Positions 1 to 10,185 of a stretch of 45,433 nt of DNA are shown one piece after another. The notes under the pieces were generated by a model that worked only from the letters and a program-made list of their open reading frames with translations, made no database searches and was not told the origin of the DNA. Source of the stretch: Spirulinaceae cyanobacterium SM2_1_0 (lineage in GTDB: Bacteria; Cyanobacteriota; Cyanobacteriia; Cyanobacteriales; Spirulinaceae). Each line of letters starts with the position of its first letter. Within the stretch, counting starts at the first letter, position 1. Made by a program: the position numbers and the translations under genes. Location: contig JAAUTY010000037.1 in NCBI GenBank assembly GCA_012031265.1, positions 1-45,433 of the forward strand. Reading direction: 5' to 3'.

Positions 1-605
1 TTGGGCGGCATTGATCGCGGCGACCAGATCCGCTACCGTGCCGACGAAGAGGCCGGGATAGGTGCGTTGCAGCGCTGGGGTGAAGGCGAGCTGTGCAGCC
101 GCGTGGCGATCGCCGCATCCAGATCCCAATTTCCCCCCAGCGCCGCCTGACCGATCAGCGTCGTCGAAGCCGCCAGCCGCGCGCCTGTCAAGTCATGCCA
201 GGTTTGCAGAAAGTCGCGACCACTTTTCCCCTGCGCCACTTGACAACCGTAGAGCAGCAGGTCGAAGCCATCCATCATCGCGGCTCGCCAGCGCCGTAAT
301 GTGGTCGCTTGCGCCCGCAGCGTGGCGGCATTAATGACCTGCTCGCCGAGGTGGATCTGACCGGGCGCGCCGTGGCTGACGAGGTGCAGGCGACGATAGC
401 CGGGGTGCTGTTCGAGGTGGTCGGCGATTTGGGTGAGGCGATCGCCCGCTCGGAGCCAGAGCAGCGCGGCTCCCGGTTGCAACCCCGCCGCCAACTGGTC
501 AGCAGCGGGTAAGCTGGCGTCAATGGCGACCAGGGTGTTACTGCAAGCAGCGAGCGCGAGCGAATCGGCAAAATAGTCTAGTTCCAGAGTTCTCACGCCT
601 ATCAT
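1..605 (-). pseudogene. DUF4347-domain surface protein, N-terminal part, frameshifted and running off the left edge
   Basis: The open frame 605-33 encodes a DUF4347 domain, found at the N-terminus of large cyanobacterial secreted adhesin-like proteins. Visible marks are the His motif HLVSHGAPG (His near residue 78), the Cys motif LLYGCQVAQG (Cys near 121) and the closing GGNWDLDAA near 158-166. The His/Cys arrangement resembles clan CD caspase-like peptidases, but activity is unproven. After DLDAAIAT the frame turns into low-quality residues and stops at 33-35. The neighbouring frame instead reads AAAQLAFTPALQRTYPG and then stays open to base 1, which is the sequence expected after this domain. 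One missing base near 98-106 explains the break. The true gene is therefore probably much longer and continues outside the window. Whether the lost base is real or a sequencing error cannot be told from here. Confidence 0.8.
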
Positions 606-731
606 TCCTAGTCCTCCCCATGCCTGCCGCGAATGCAGACCGTTTGTAAACTTGCCAACTTACCCCATTACAATAAGCCGGGAATTGACAGAAGTCATCC
701 GTAGTCCTTTCGCCAAACCGCGCAACTTGAT

Positions 732-1577
732 TTAACTGCCGTAACTCTGAACCGCGCGCCAGAAGAAGTAGATGGCAAGCACGATCAGAAGCAAACTGAA
801 GCTAACACTCACTACACGGTCTGGGAGTCGCGGCAGGAAGCGGGTACTGACTTGCGCGCCCAGCAGCCCGCCGAAGCCGAGGAGAATACCGTCCAGCCAG
901 AGGACATTGCCCTGCCAGGTGTGACCGATGGCGGCGGAGGTGGCCGTGATGACGATGACGCCGAGGCTGGTTTGGATGGCGAGTTTGATCGGCTCGCCCA
1001 GCAGCAGCATCTGCAACGGCACCATAATCACGCCGCCGCCGACCCCAAAGAGACCCGCGAGCAGACCCGCCGCTGCCCCAGTACCCGTGCGCGCGAGCAC
1101 CGGATGCAGCGACTGGGCGTTCTCATGGGCACTAGAAACGGCCGTTTCGCGCTTAACTAAGCGCCTGCGGAGCGCGGCCAGCCAGAGGGTCACGAGTAGC
1201 AAAAGACCAAAGGCCGCTTCTTTGAGAAAATCCGGGAACTGCCCGACTAAAAAAGCCCCAACCTGGGCCGTCAGGATGGCGGGCAGACCGAGGAGAGCGA
1301 CGCGCTGCCAGTCCAGGTAGCCCATGCGCCAGTTTTGCAGCGTGCCAGACAGGGAGATGATGACAATTGCCAAACTGCTCGTCGCTACAGCCTGGTCATA
1401 GCTGCGCCCCAGGGTCACGAGGATCGGGACGAGCACGGTGCCGCCGCCGATGCCGAGCAGACCGGCGAGCAAACCGGCACCTAGACCGCTGAGTAATAAG
1501 AGCCAGCGTAGTTGGTTCATCGGCGATTGGGTTGGGATCTCCGGGTAAGCCTCGACCGACTCAAGCAGCTTGCTCAC
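732..1577 (-). CDS. TauE/SafE (DUF81) family membrane permease
   Basis: A 281-residue polytopic inner-membrane protein of the TauE/SafE family, whose members export or import sulfite, sulfoacetate and other small organic anions. The family's internal duplication is visible: GLLAGLLGIGGGTVLVP near residues 36-52 and GLLAGLFGVGGGVIMVP near 172-188, each opening a half of about four hydrophobic segments. The length is typical. The first 20 residues are polar, so the Met at residue 20 (base 1520) just before the first membrane segment is an alternative start. It is transcribed away from serA and has no obvious operon partner. The substrate cannot be inferred from the sequence. Confidence 0.88.
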   Translation of the reverse strand: MSKLLESVEAYPEIPTQSPMNQLRWLLLLSGLGAGLLAGLLGIGGGTVLVPILVTLGRSYDQAVATSSLAIVIISLSGTLQNWRMGYLDWQRVALLGLPAILTAQVGAFLVGQFPDFLKEAAFGLLLLVTLWLAALRRRLVKRETAVSSAHENAQSLHPVLARTGTGAAAGLLAGLFGVGGGVIMVPLQMLLLGEPIKLAIQTSLGVIVITATSAAIGHTWQGNVLWLDGILLGFGGLLGAQVSTRFLPRLPDRVVSVSFSLLLIVLAIYFFWRAVQSYGS

Positions 1578-1879
1578 TGCGATTCACTCGCTCGGCCACC
1601 TTTTGATCTGACCAGCTTGGCAATACTTTTGCGCGCGATCGCCACCCAGATAACCTTGCAGCGGTCGGGTACATGGACACTAGCATATTGCTGGGGCTAT
1701 GCTGACAGTCCAAACAGGTACAGGGCGATCGCCCTGCCGAGACAAATCGGAAATCTTGACAAAGTCCAGTCAGCGCTCAACGGTTTACCCTTACAATCTT
1801 GACTGCATTCCGCCCGGTTACCCCCCAGCCCGCCATTGGCGATCGCTGGCAACTGTGGCTATTTCGGACTTTTGCCCTA
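1578..1879. other. Intergenic region between the divergent permease and serA
   Basis: About 300 bases with no convincing gene. It contains HIP1 sites, one extended to the 16-bp palindrome CAGGGCGATCGCCCTG near 1719-1734, and a short inverted repeat AGCATA (1682-1687) / TATGCT (1698-1703). A TTGACA hexamer lies at about 1757, but no well-spaced -10 was found. The region must hold the promoters of both flanking genes. An in-frame extension of serA upstream to 1799 exists but would need a TTG start and adds 27 residues absent from the family. Confidence 0.5.
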
Positions 1880-3460
1880 ATGTCTAAAGTTCTCGTCTCC
1901 GATCCCATCGATCCGGCTGGCATTGAGATTCTCTCGCAAGTTGCCCAAGTTGATATCAAGACCGGCCTCGCCGCTGAAGAATTAATCCAGATCATTCCGG
2001 ACTACGACGCCCTGATGGTTCGGTCGGGCACGCGGGTCACTCAACCCATCATTGAAGCGGGGACGCGACTAAAAATCATCGGCCGCGCCGGGGTCGGCGT
2101 TGACAATATTGACATTCCGGCAGCGACACGGCGCGGTATCGTCGTAGTGAACTCACCGGAAGGCAATACCACCGCTGCGGCCGAGCACGCTCTGGCAATG
2201 ATGCTCGCCCTCTCGCGCTACATTCCCATTGCTCACCAGTCGGTACAGGCTAGCAAGTGGGAACGCAAACGCTTTGTTGGTACCGAGGTCTACAAGAAAA
2301 CGCTGGGTGTCGTTGGACTCGGCAAGATTGGCTCCCATGTTGCCAGTGTGGCGAAGGCCCTGGGCATGAAGCTCCTCGCTTACGATCCCTTCATCTCAGT
2401 CGAGCGCGCTGAACAGTTGGGTTGTCGCCTCGTCGATTTGGATCTGCTCTTTCGCGAATCGGATTACGTCACCCTCCACGTCCCTAAGACGCCGGAGACG
2501 GCACATCTGATCAATGCTGAAGCCCTGGCGAAGATGAAACCCACGGCTCGCCTGATCAATTGCTCACGCGGCGGCATTGTTGATGAAGCGGCGCTCGTGG
2601 ACGCCTTGCAGTCGGGGCAAATTGCCGGGGCGGCCCTGGACGTTTTTGAAGATGAGCCACTGGGTGAGTCGCAGTTGCGTGGGCTGGAGGAAAAGGTGGT
2701 GCTGACGCCGCATCTGGGCGCTTCCACCGCTGAAGCCCAGGTCAATGTCGCCATTGACGTGGCAGAGCAGATTCGTGACGTGTTGCTCGGTCTACCGGCT
2801 CGCTCGGCGGTCAATATACCCGGCCTCAACCCCAATGTCATGGAGCAGCTCAAGCCCTATCTGGAGCTGGCGGAGACGCTGGGCAATCTCGTCGGCCAAC
2901 TGGCGGGCGGCCGCATCGACCGGCTCACTGTGCGTTTGCAGGGCGAGCTGGCCAATATGCAGAGTCAGCCGGTCGTTGTAGCCGCGATCAAAGGGCTACT
3001 GGTGCAGGCGCTGCGGGAGCGGGTTAACTATGTCAATGCCAGCATTGAAGCCAAGGAGCGTGGCATCCGCGTCATCGAAACGAAGGATGTTTCAGAAGCG
3101 GACTATACTAGCTCGCTGCACCTTGAGGCGCGGGGTTCGCTCGGCGAGCACTCGGTCACCGGCGCACTGCTCAGCCACGGCGAGATCCGCGTCACCAACA
3201 TCGACGGCTTCCCGATCAATCTGCCCCCCAGCCCGCACATGGTCTTCGCGCTGCACCGCGATATGCCCGGTATGATCGGTCGCCTAGGGTCGTTGCTCGG
3301 CGAGTTCAATGTCAATATCGCCAGTATGCAGGTAGGACGCAAAATCGTGCGCGGCGATGCGGTGATGGCACTGAGTATCGACGATCCGTTGCCGGAGAGT
3401 CTGCGTGAGGAAATCCTCAAGATTGCGGGCATTCGGGATGCCTATACAGTGATGCTGTAG
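1880..3460 (+). CDS. serA: D-3-phosphoglycerate dehydrogenase
   Basis: First enzyme of the phosphorylated serine pathway: it oxidises 3-phosphoglycerate to 3-phosphohydroxypyruvate with NAD in the cytosol. The 526-residue product has the long (type I) SerA architecture. It shows a split substrate-binding domain, a Rossmann domain with GLGKIG near residues 146-151, and the catalytic trio in NCSRGG (Arg), DVFEDEP (Glu) and LTPHLGAST (His). An intervening ASB domain and a C-terminal ACT domain follow (from about HMVFALHRDMPG), usually the serine-sensing site. The ATG at 1880 (MSKVLVSDPIDP) is chosen because it gives the family length. The frame is open further upstream only from TTG. prmA follows 128 bases downstream on the same strand. 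Confidence 0.97.
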   Translation: MSKVLVSDPIDPAGIEILSQVAQVDIKTGLAAEELIQIIPDYDALMVRSGTRVTQPIIEAGTRLKIIGRAGVGVDNIDIPAATRRGIVVVNSPEGNTTAAAEHALAMMLALSRYIPIAHQSVQASKWERKRFVGTEVYKKTLGVVGLGKIGSHVASVAKALGMKLLAYDPFISVERAEQLGCRLVDLDLLFRESDYVTLHVPKTPETAHLINAEALAKMKPTARLINCSRGGIVDEAALVDALQSGQIAGAALDVFEDEPLGESQLRGLEEKVVLTPHLGASTAEAQVNVAIDVAEQIRDVLLGLPARSAVNIPGLNPNVMEQLKPYLELAETLGNLVGQLAGGRIDRLTVRLQGELANMQSQPVVVAAIKGLLVQALRERVNYVNASIEAKERGIRVIETKDVSEADYTSSLHLEARGSLGEHSVTGALLSHGEIRVTNIDGFPINLPPSPHMVFALHRDMPGMIGRLGSLLGEFNVNIASMQVGRKIVRGDAVMALSIDDPLPESLREEILKIAGIRDAYTVML

Positions 3461-3588
3461 ACTTGCGGGTAGCGAGTAACGCTTAGTAAGCCTAGCAGGT
3501 CGCTGGCTTTGGCTTCGGGAGCCGCCTGGTTTGATTCTACTCAGTTTCGCTGCACTGAGCGGGTTGCTGCGCTGCTATCGCTCTCCGC

Positions 3589-4488
3589 ATGGTCATGTCG
3601 AATCGCTGGTGGGAACTGAAGATTTTTTGTCAGCCGCAGGCGGAAGACCTCGTATTTTGGCGGCTGGATGACTTTGGCTGCCACGGTACGGCGAGCGAGT
3701 TGAAGGGCAAGTCGCTGCTCGTTCGCGCTTATCTACCCCAAGCGGATGTGCAGTTGCTCGACCTAGCGGCGCTCTCGATCCGCCTGCGTCAGGATGCGCT
3801 AGTGGCTGACTATCCGAGTCCTAGCGTGCATTGGCATCTGCTGGATGAGGAGGATTGGGCGAGTAGCTGGAAGCAGTACTGGCAGTCGCAAGTGATTGGC
3901 GATCGCCTCCTCATTTGTCCGGCTTGGCTGGATAGTCAAGCGGAGTCGGTGGGCGATCGCCTGACGATCCGCCTCGATCCCGGTGCCGCCTTCGGCACGG
4001 GCACGCACCCCACGACGCAGCTCTGCCTGGAGTCCCTGGAGATGCGGATTCCTCCAGGCAGTGAGCCGACGGTCGCGGATATCGGTTGTGGCTCGGGGGT
4101 GCTCTCGATCGGGGCGATCTTGCTGGGGGCGCAGCGAGCCTATGCAGTAGACACTGATTCGCTGGCAGTACGGGCGACGGCGGCGAATCGTGATCTCAAT
4201 CAGATTGCCAGCGATCGCCTCATCGTGCAGCGCGGCAGCATCGATGAGGTCGCCAAGCTTGCCAGCGGCCCGGTCGATGGGATTTGTTGCAATATCCTTG
4301 CTGAGATCATCATCGAAATGATCCCCGAACTCTTTGAACTCACCCGCCCCAAAGGTTGGGGGATCTTCAGCGGTATCCTCCTCGAACAAGCGAAGCCAGT
4401 CGCGGATATGTTGGAGGAACATGGCTGGATCGTCGCGACCCTCTGGAAACGTGGCGAGTGGTGCTGCTTCAATGTCCGCAAATCGTAG
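3589..4488 (+). CDS. prmA: Ribosomal protein L11 methyltransferase
   Basis: Class I SAM-dependent methyltransferase that modifies ribosomal protein L11 on lysines and the N-terminal amine. The 299-residue protein has the PrmA N-terminal L11-recognition region with the WASSWKQYW segment near 90-98. The hallmark [12 protein letters not shown] follows near 132-143, then the SAM motif [13 protein letters not shown] near 164-176, and NILAEII, the PrmA form of the catalytic-loop motif. Two in-frame ATGs lie at 3589 and 3595; the second (MSNRWWEL) is equally plausible. It lies downstream of serA in the same direction and could be co-transcribed. The 3' end faces the hydrolase gene with only 24 bases between stops. 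Confidence 0.96.
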   Translation: MVMSNRWWELKIFCQPQAEDLVFWRLDDFGCHGTASELKGKSLLVRAYLPQADVQLLDLAALSIRLRQDALVADYPSPSVHWHLLDEEDWASSWKQYWQSQVIGDRLLICPAWLDSQAESVGDRLTIRLDPGAAFGTGTHPTTQLCLESLEMRIPPGSEPTVADIGCGSGVLSIGAILLGAQRAYAVDTDSLAVRATAANRDLNQIASDRLIVQRGSIDEVAKLASGPVDGICCNILAEIIIEMIPELFELTRPKGWGIFSGILLEQAKPVADMLEEHGWIVATLWKRGEWCCFNVRKS

Positions 4489-4512
4489 CGCAGCTAGAGG
4501 CAGTGGCGTGAT

Positions 4513-5451
4513 CTAGACTTTCAGTAAGAATTCTTGCACCGCTGGCACAACTTGGTCGGCGCAACTACCAGCGGCGTCGTGGCCACAGCCGGGTAGCCGC
4601 CGCAAACGGGCATTGGGCAAAGCTTGCTGCAAACGCTCGCCGAGGGTGGGTGGAAACCAGCGATCGCACTCTCCCCAAAGCAACAGCGTTGGAAGGGTAA
4701 TTTTCCCCAGATTCGCCTGTACCTCGCTCAGCAAGCCCGGTTCGCCGCGTACCAGCTTGTCGATTTCCTGAGTTGCTTGTTGGAGTTCTTCAGCGAACTT
4801 GGCGATCGCGCCGGGAAACTCGACGTAGGGATAGAGCGCCCAATCCAGATGCTGCGGCTGGATGGTGGCCGGATCGGCGACGACCTCTTGCCGTGCCAGC
4901 GCCACGATTGCCCGCACCAAGGGCAACAGCGGTCGGATCAACCGCGCCCGGTCGAATTGCCACACGACCTCCAGCGGCAAGTAGGCCAACAACTGCATCC
5001 AGATACTGGGAAGTTGTTCCAGGAAAATCGGGACATTGATCGCGACCAAGCGGTCAAACTGCTGCGGCTGGCGGCTGGCGGCGGCGAGGGCGACCAGCGC
5101 GCCGAGGGACTGGGCGATGACAGTGACGGGGCGATCGCCCACCAGCGCCGTCAAACTGCGCTGCAACTCGATAATCTGGTGCCCCGGCAACTCCGGCTCT
5201 GGCGGCTTGTCGGAAAAGCCATGCCCTTTTGCGTCCAGGCAAATCACGCGGTAGTGCTGCGACCAAGGGGCGATCGCCTCGCGCCAGTTGTAGCTCCAAC
5301 TGCCAATACCGTGTAGGAGTACCAGCGGCGGGCCACTGCCGACTTCCCCGTAGGCGAGTTTGACCGGGCGATCGCGGGCGTCGGCGATCGCCAGCATCTG
5401 CCGTCCGCCAGGAAATGTCGCTTGCCACCAGTCGTCAGCCGTCGGGATCAT
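4513..5451 (-). CDS. Alpha/beta-fold hydrolase
   Basis: A 312-residue alpha/beta hydrolase. The oxyanion-hole motif LLHGIGS is near residues 45-51. The nucleophile elbow VIAQSLGAL has Ser near 114, the acid is probably the Asp in WGECDRWF, and the catalytic His is in PGCGHDA near the C-terminus. The triad is therefore complete. The lid region between about 140 and 235 is rich in Leu, Val and aromatics, which hints at a hydrophobic substrate, but the reaction cannot be named. It starts 33 bases beyond the end of the RND pump gene on the same strand, so it may be read through from the efflux operon. No signal peptide is apparent. Confidence 0.88.
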   Translation of the reverse strand: MIPTADDWWQATFPGGRQMLAIADARDRPVKLAYGEVGSGPPLVLLHGIGSWSYNWREAIAPWSQHYRVICLDAKGHGFSDKPPEPELPGHQIIELQRSLTALVGDRPVTVIAQSLGALVALAAASRQPQQFDRLVAINVPIFLEQLPSIWMQLLAYLPLEVVWQFDRARLIRPLLPLVRAIVALARQEVVADPATIQPQHLDWALYPYVEFPGAIAKFAEELQQATQEIDKLVRGEPGLLSEVQANLGKITLPTLLLWGECDRWFPPTLGERLQQALPNARLRRLPGCGHDAAGSCADQVVPAVQEFLLKV

Positions 5452-5484
5452 GGCGTGAGTACGGTTGCTGGTTGCCGCATCAAT

Positions 5485-8400
5485 TTACGACGAAAGCTGC
5501 TCGGGCTGGCTGGCGGTATCGCGGTTGGTGAACTTGCTGTCGCGATCGCCCTTGCCGCCGAACCAACCGCCCAGGGTTTTCACCAGTCCATCGATGTAGG
5601 TGAAGATGGCGGGAACCACGACCAAGGTGAGCAGAGTGGAAGTGCTGAAGCCGCCGATCACGGCGATCGCCATCGGACTCCGCACCTCGCCATCGGCTCC
5701 GAGTTCCAGGGCGATCGGCATCATGCCCGCGATCGTGGAAATCGAGGTCATGAGGATCGGGCGCAAGCGCGAGACCCCGGCTTCGATCAGGGCTTGGAAG
5801 CATGGCTTGCCTTCCCGGATAGCAGCGAGGGTGAAATCGACCAGCAAGATCGCATTTTTGGTCACCAGACCCATGAGCAGCACGATGCCGATCAGAGCGA
5901 AGAGACCGAGTTCCTTTTGAGTCACCAGCAGACCGAGCAGCGCGCCGCCCAGTGACAGGGGCAGCGCCATCAGGATCGCCAGCGGGTAGAAGAAGTTGCT
6001 GTAGAGCAGGACGAGAATCGCGTAGATCGACAGCACCGAAGCCGCCAGCGCTGTTAGGAAGCGGGTGAAGACATCGCGCATGATCCGCGCATCACCGGCC
6101 GGTTCTTCGGCGACATCGGGAGGCAGTGGGTTCATCGCCGGGAGCGATCGCACCGCGACCACGGCATCCCCCAGCGACAGACCCTCCAGGTTTGCCTCCA
6201 GCGAGACTTGCCGCGCCCGGTCGAAGCGCTCCAGGGTCGCCGGGCCACTGCCGAGGCGCAGATTTGCCACCGCCGAGAGTGGCACCAGTTGTCCCGAATT
6301 GCTGGGAACGCGCAGATTATTCAGCGTATCCAGGTCTTGGCGCGCCTCCGTGGCGATCTGCACCCGGATCGGGATTTGGCGGTCAGGGAGGTTAAATTTC
6401 GGCAGATTTGAGGCATTATCGCCGATGGTGGCGAGTGAAGCGGTACGGGCGATCGTCTGCACCGAGACCCCCAGATCGGCGGCGCGCTGCGGATCGGGTT
6501 CGACGATCAGCTCCGGCTTAACCAAGCTCAGACTCGACGTGACATCGACGAGACCCGGCAACTCGCGCATCTGGGTTTCCAGAGCACCCGCCGTCGCCGT
6601 CAAGCTCTCCGGGTTTTGGCTTTTGAGAATGATCGACAGATCCTTGTTGCTGCCGCCTGCGCCCTGGGAGCGGAACGCAATCCGGGCACCGGGAATTTCC
6701 TGAAAGACCGGTCGCATCGCCTGCTCAAACTCACGCTGGTGCATCCGTTCCGACTTCGGTACCAGGTTGGCGTAGATCAAGCCGGAATTGACGCTATCGG
6801 CATGGGCGAGCGCATTGCGGACAGCGGGGCTGGCGAGCAAGCGATCCGTCGTCTGCTGCAAGACCGTTTCCGTGTTGCTCAAGGTCGCCCCTGGAGGCAA
6901 CTCAACGGCGACCGTGCTCAGTCCCGTATCGCCACTGTCGAAGAGGCCTTTGGGAATGTAGGGCACGAGTTGCAGGCTGCCGATGAAGAAGGCGATCGCC
7001 AGCAGCAAGGTAGCAATGCGGTTGCGGAGTGACCAACTCAACAGCGAGCGATAGGGCTGGCGGCGGCGTGGTTGCGGTTCATAGATTTGCTCCAGATCGT
7101 GGCGGAAGGTGTGGCTGGCGGCATGGGAGGAGCGTCCCGGCTTCGATTTGAGCAGATAGGCGCTCAGCATCGGGGTCATCGTCGTCGCCACCAGCGTCGA
7201 GAACATCGTCGAGACGGCGACCGTGACCCCGAAGGGCTGGAAAAATTGCCCCGGCACACCGCCCATGAAGGCGACCGGCAGGAAGACAGCAACAATCGTG
7301 GCGGTGGTGGTCACCACGGCCAAGCCAATTTCGCGCGCACCATCGATCGCGGCTCGGAAGGGTGACTTGCCCATGAGCAAGTGCTGGTCAATGTTCTCGA
7401 TCATGCAGATGGCGTCATCCACTAGGTTGCCGATCGCCAGCGCCAAGGCGAGCAGGGTCATGCCATTCAGCGTATAGTCCAGCAACTGCATGACTGCAAA
7501 CGTAGGGATGATCGACAGCGGCAGGGCGGTGGCAGTGATCAGCGTCGCCCGCCAGTCGCGCAGGAAGAGGCCGACGGAGAGGGCGGTGAGGACGCAGCCG
7601 ATGATCAGCGCGTCGATGGTGGCTTTGTAGGAGTCGCGGATCGCGGTGGCGCGGGTGAAGATGAGTTCGGTCTGGATGTCGGGCGGTAAGGTGTCTTGAA
7701 GTTGCGCCATCGCCGCTTCAACCCCGTCGGCAACGGTGACCAAGGTGCTGCCGGTGCTCCGCAGTACCGAGAAGGCGACGACCGGTTGATTGTTGAGCAG
7801 CGCGGCTTGGCGAGCTTCTGAGAAGCCATCGACAACTTCGCCGAAGCTGCTGAGCGGCACGGTTGAGTTATTGGGCAGGATGATGCGATAGTCGCGCAGT
7901 TGCTGCACTGTGGCAGCGCTGCCCAGGGTGCGAATATTTTGCTCGCTGCCGCCGATCTCGACCCGCCCCCCCGGCAGGTTGATGTTGAAGCGACGGATTT
8001 GGTCGTTCACTTCCGTCGCGGTAATGCCGTAGGCCTGGAGGCGACTGGGATCAAGGTTGACGCGGATCTCGCGATCGACGCCGCCGAGTCGCTGGATCTG
8101 CGAGACACCGGGGACGGCGAGGAGAGAGCGGCTGATTTCGCGATCCACGAAGTCACTCAACTGCTCGACGGAGCGCTGCTCGGAGGCGACGGCGTAGGTC
8201 ATGATCGCACCGCCCGCAAATTCGAGCCGCTGCACGACGGGTTCGTCCACATCTTGGGGGAGGTCGGCGCGGATCTGGGCGATCGCATTCCGCACATCAT
8301 TCGTTGCCTGATTGCCATCGGTACCGAGCACGAACTGGATCGTGGTCTCGGAGCGCCCGTCGTTGACGTTGGAGATCAGTTGGTCGATGTCACCGAGTCC

Positions 8401-8622
8401 GGCGACGGCATCTTCGACTTTGCGGGTGACCTGGGTTTCCAGCTCGACAGGACTCGCCCCCGGCTGCGTGACCGTGACTTGCACGGTGGGAATGTCGATA
8501 TTCGGCTGCTGGTCGATGCCGAGGGTGAAGAAGGAGTACATCCCGACGATCCCCAGCACCAGGAACATGACCAGGACGGAGACGGGATTTTTGACAGACC
8601 AGGCGGACAGGTGGAAGGACAT
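5485..8622 (-). CDS. RND (AcrB/HAE1-type) multidrug efflux inner-membrane pump
   Basis: A 1045-residue proton-driven exporter of the resistance-nodulation-division superfamily. It has the standard twofold layout: an N-terminal membrane helix, a large periplasmic porter loop, six helices, then the same again. The proton-relay residues are visible, a DD pair in AIGNLVDDAICMIEN (helix 4) and a Lys in MGLVTKNAILLVDF (helix 10). The N-terminus MSFHLSAWSVKNPVSVLVM is typical of the cyanobacterial/proteobacterial HAE1 branch. Full length is as expected and no break was seen. The periplasmic adaptor gene lies just upstream, 56 bases away, forming an adaptor-pump operon. No outer-membrane TolC-like gene is present in the window. 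Substrates are unknown. Confidence 0.95.
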   Translation of the reverse strand: MSFHLSAWSVKNPVSVLVMFLVLGIVGMYSFFTLGIDQQPNIDIPTVQVTVTQPGASPVELETQVTRKVEDAVAGLGDIDQLISNVNDGRSETTIQFVLGTDGNQATNDVRNAIAQIRADLPQDVDEPVVQRLEFAGGAIMTYAVASEQRSVEQLSDFVDREISRSLLAVPGVSQIQRLGGVDREIRVNLDPSRLQAYGITATEVNDQIRRFNINLPGGRVEIGGSEQNIRTLGSAATVQQLRDYRIILPNNSTVPLSSFGEVVDGFSEARQAALLNNQPVVAFSVLRSTGSTLVTVADGVEAAMAQLQDTLPPDIQTELIFTRATAIRDSYKATIDALIIGCVLTALSVGLFLRDWRATLITATALPLSIIPTFAVMQLLDYTLNGMTLLALALAIGNLVDDAICMIENIDQHLLMGKSPFRAAIDGAREIGLAVVTTTATIVAVFLPVAFMGGVPGQFFQPFGVTVAVSTMFSTLVATTMTPMLSAYLLKSKPGRSSHAASHTFRHDLEQIYEPQPRRRQPYRSLLSWSLRNRIATLLLAIAFFIGSLQLVPYIPKGLFDSGDTGLSTVAVELPPGATLSNTETVLQQTTDRLLASPAVRNALAHADSVNSGLIYANLVPKSERMHQREFEQAMRPVFQEIPGARIAFRSQGAGGSNKDLSIILKSQNPESLTATAGALETQMRELPGLVDVTSSLSLVKPELIVEPDPQRAADLGVSVQTIARTASLATIGDNASNLPKFNLPDRQIPIRVQIATEARQDLDTLNNLRVPSNSGQLVPLSAVANLRLGSGPATLERFDRARQVSLEANLEGLSLGDAVVAVRSLPAMNPLPPDVAEEPAGDARIMRDVFTRFLTALAASVLSIYAILVLLYSNFFYPLAILMALPLSLGGALLGLLVTQKELGLFALIGIVLLMGLVTKNAILLVDFTLAAIREGKPCFQALIEAGVSRLRPILMTSISTIAGMMPIALELGADGEVRSPMAIAVIGGFSTSTLLTLVVVPAIFTYIDGLVKTLGGWFGGKGDRDSKFTNRDTASQPEQLSS

Positions 8623-8678
8623 GAGGTTGGGGGGGCAGAGTTTAGAATTCAGAGTGCTGAGGGTTGCGAGGCAAAGCG

Positions 8679-10144
8679 TTAACCATCGCTGGCTGGGGCT
8701 GCTGGCGCGTCGAGGAGATCGCTGGCGATGCGGACGCGATCGCCATCATTCAAGTACGGCGCTCCCTTCACCACCACCTGCGCTCCGGCCTCGAGACCGC
8801 TGCGGATTTCGACGCGATTATCCGCTAGGAGTTCGCCCATTTCTACCGGGGTCGCGACAACCGTTTCATCCGGTTGCAGGACGAAGGCGATCGCGCTGCC
8901 ATCAGACTGGGGCAGCACCGCTGGAGCCGGGACGGTGACGCCCGCCGTCGTCGTGACCACGATTTCCGCGCGGACAAACATCCCCGGCTTCAGACCCTGC
9001 CGGGGGACATCGACCTTGACCGTCGCTTGGCGAGACTCCGCATCTACGAGCGGAGCGATCTCACGGATGCGACCCGTCGCCGCCAGCTCCGGATTGGCAT
9101 CTGAAGTGAGGCGGACGGGCTGACCAACGCGAATTTGCTCTAGATCGGTTTCCGGCAGGGTCAACTGCACCTCGAGGCGACCGTCCTGAATTAACTCAAA
9201 TAGTGGCTCCGATGTCACTGTCGTCGCTCCCACTCGCGCCTGTCGCTCAGCGACCAAGCCCGCGCGCGGCGCAACTAAACGGGTGTCGTTCAACTGGGCA
9301 TCGATCAGCGCCACCTGCGCTTTGTTGCGCGCTAGCTCGGCTTCGGCTTGGGCGATGGTTTCCGGGCGCACCCCGGCGGCCAATTCTTGCGACGTGGCGC
9401 GAGCGTCTTGCAGGCGGGCCTGCGCTTGCTGCAAGTTCGCCGCTGCCGCCCGCTGCTGGTTCACGACTTCATCTAGGCGGTCTTGGGCGATCGCCCCTCC
9501 GCTTGCAGGAGTTCATTACGCTCGACCCGCTTCTCGACCAGTTCCAAGTCTGACCGTGCCTGGGCGACGCCAGCCTCGGCACTGCGAACCGCCTGCTGGG
9601 CGCGTGCTCGCTCCTCCACCCGTGCCCCCGCGCGCAGCTCGGCTAATCCTGCCTCCGCTTGCTGCACACTGGCGATCGCCTGTTGCCGCTGTGCCCGCAG
9701 CACCGAGCTATCGAATACGGCCAATACTTGACCCGCGCGTACTGCCTCGCCTTCATCGACCAGCACGCGCTCGATGCGGAGACCGCCAGTCTCGGCCGTC
9801 ACCGGCAGCAGTTCAAAAGCATTGGCGGTGCCGGTTGCGGCGAGGGTACGCTGCACGCTCGTGACCTCAGCTTCAGCCACAGTCACGGTCTGGGTGGCAG
9901 CGCGGGGGCCGGCTGCGGCTACGGGAGCCTCGCCGTCTGCCGATTCAGCGGGGGCGCTGGGGGCGAGTAGGCGACCGCCAATCACCGCAAGAACCAGACC
10001 AATGCCAACTCCGATGGCGAGGCTGCGGAGGCTGGTGCGTCCCGGCAAACGAGCCGGGGTGAGGGGCGATCGCGTCGCGAGAACGGGTTCGCCATTGGGT
10101 AAGGGGGTTGGGTCAAGATTGGGCTGGGAAGCTTCAGGACTCAC
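8679..10144 (-). pseudogene. RND efflux periplasmic adaptor (membrane fusion protein), split by a one-base frameshift
   Basis: The adaptor that links the RND pump to an outer-membrane channel. Bases 10144-9473 encode a cytoplasmic tail, a membrane helix near residues 40-60, the lipoyl half-motif AGQVLAVFDSSVLR and the first arm of the coiled-coil hairpin. This frame ends RNELLQAEGRSPKTA. The other frame, from 9464 down to 8679, supplies the second coiled-coil arm, the lipoyl return (VAPRAGLVAERQARVG), the beta-barrel and the membrane-proximal domain. Adding one G to the GGGG run beside the HIP1 site near 9493-9500 fuses the halves into a clean product of about 488 residues, reading LLQAEGAIAQDRLDEVVNQQ. 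Either this is a sequencing error or the pump has lost its partner. Without correction the first fragment lacks the barrel and would not be functional. Confidence 0.88.
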
Positions 10145-10166
10145 GGGGGTTCCTCAGGGCGATCAC

Positions 10167-10185
10167 GCTAAAAATAATATTTAGC
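10167..10185. promoter_or_regulatory. AT-rich inverted repeat upstream of the efflux operon
   Basis: GCTAAA at 10167-10172 and TTTAGC at 10180-10185 form a 6-bp inverted repeat around an AT-rich centre. It lies just outside the start of the RND adaptor gene, in the divergent spacer to cobQ. Position and symmetry would suit an operator for a local repressor, but no regulator gene lies next to it and the site is short. This is inference only. Confidence 0.3.

Noticed and set aside
8625-8678. A further, degenerate copy of the MITE-like element between the RND genes
   Set aside because: Only a short GAGTTTAGAATTCAGAGTG-like stretch resembles the element, and neither terminus is present.
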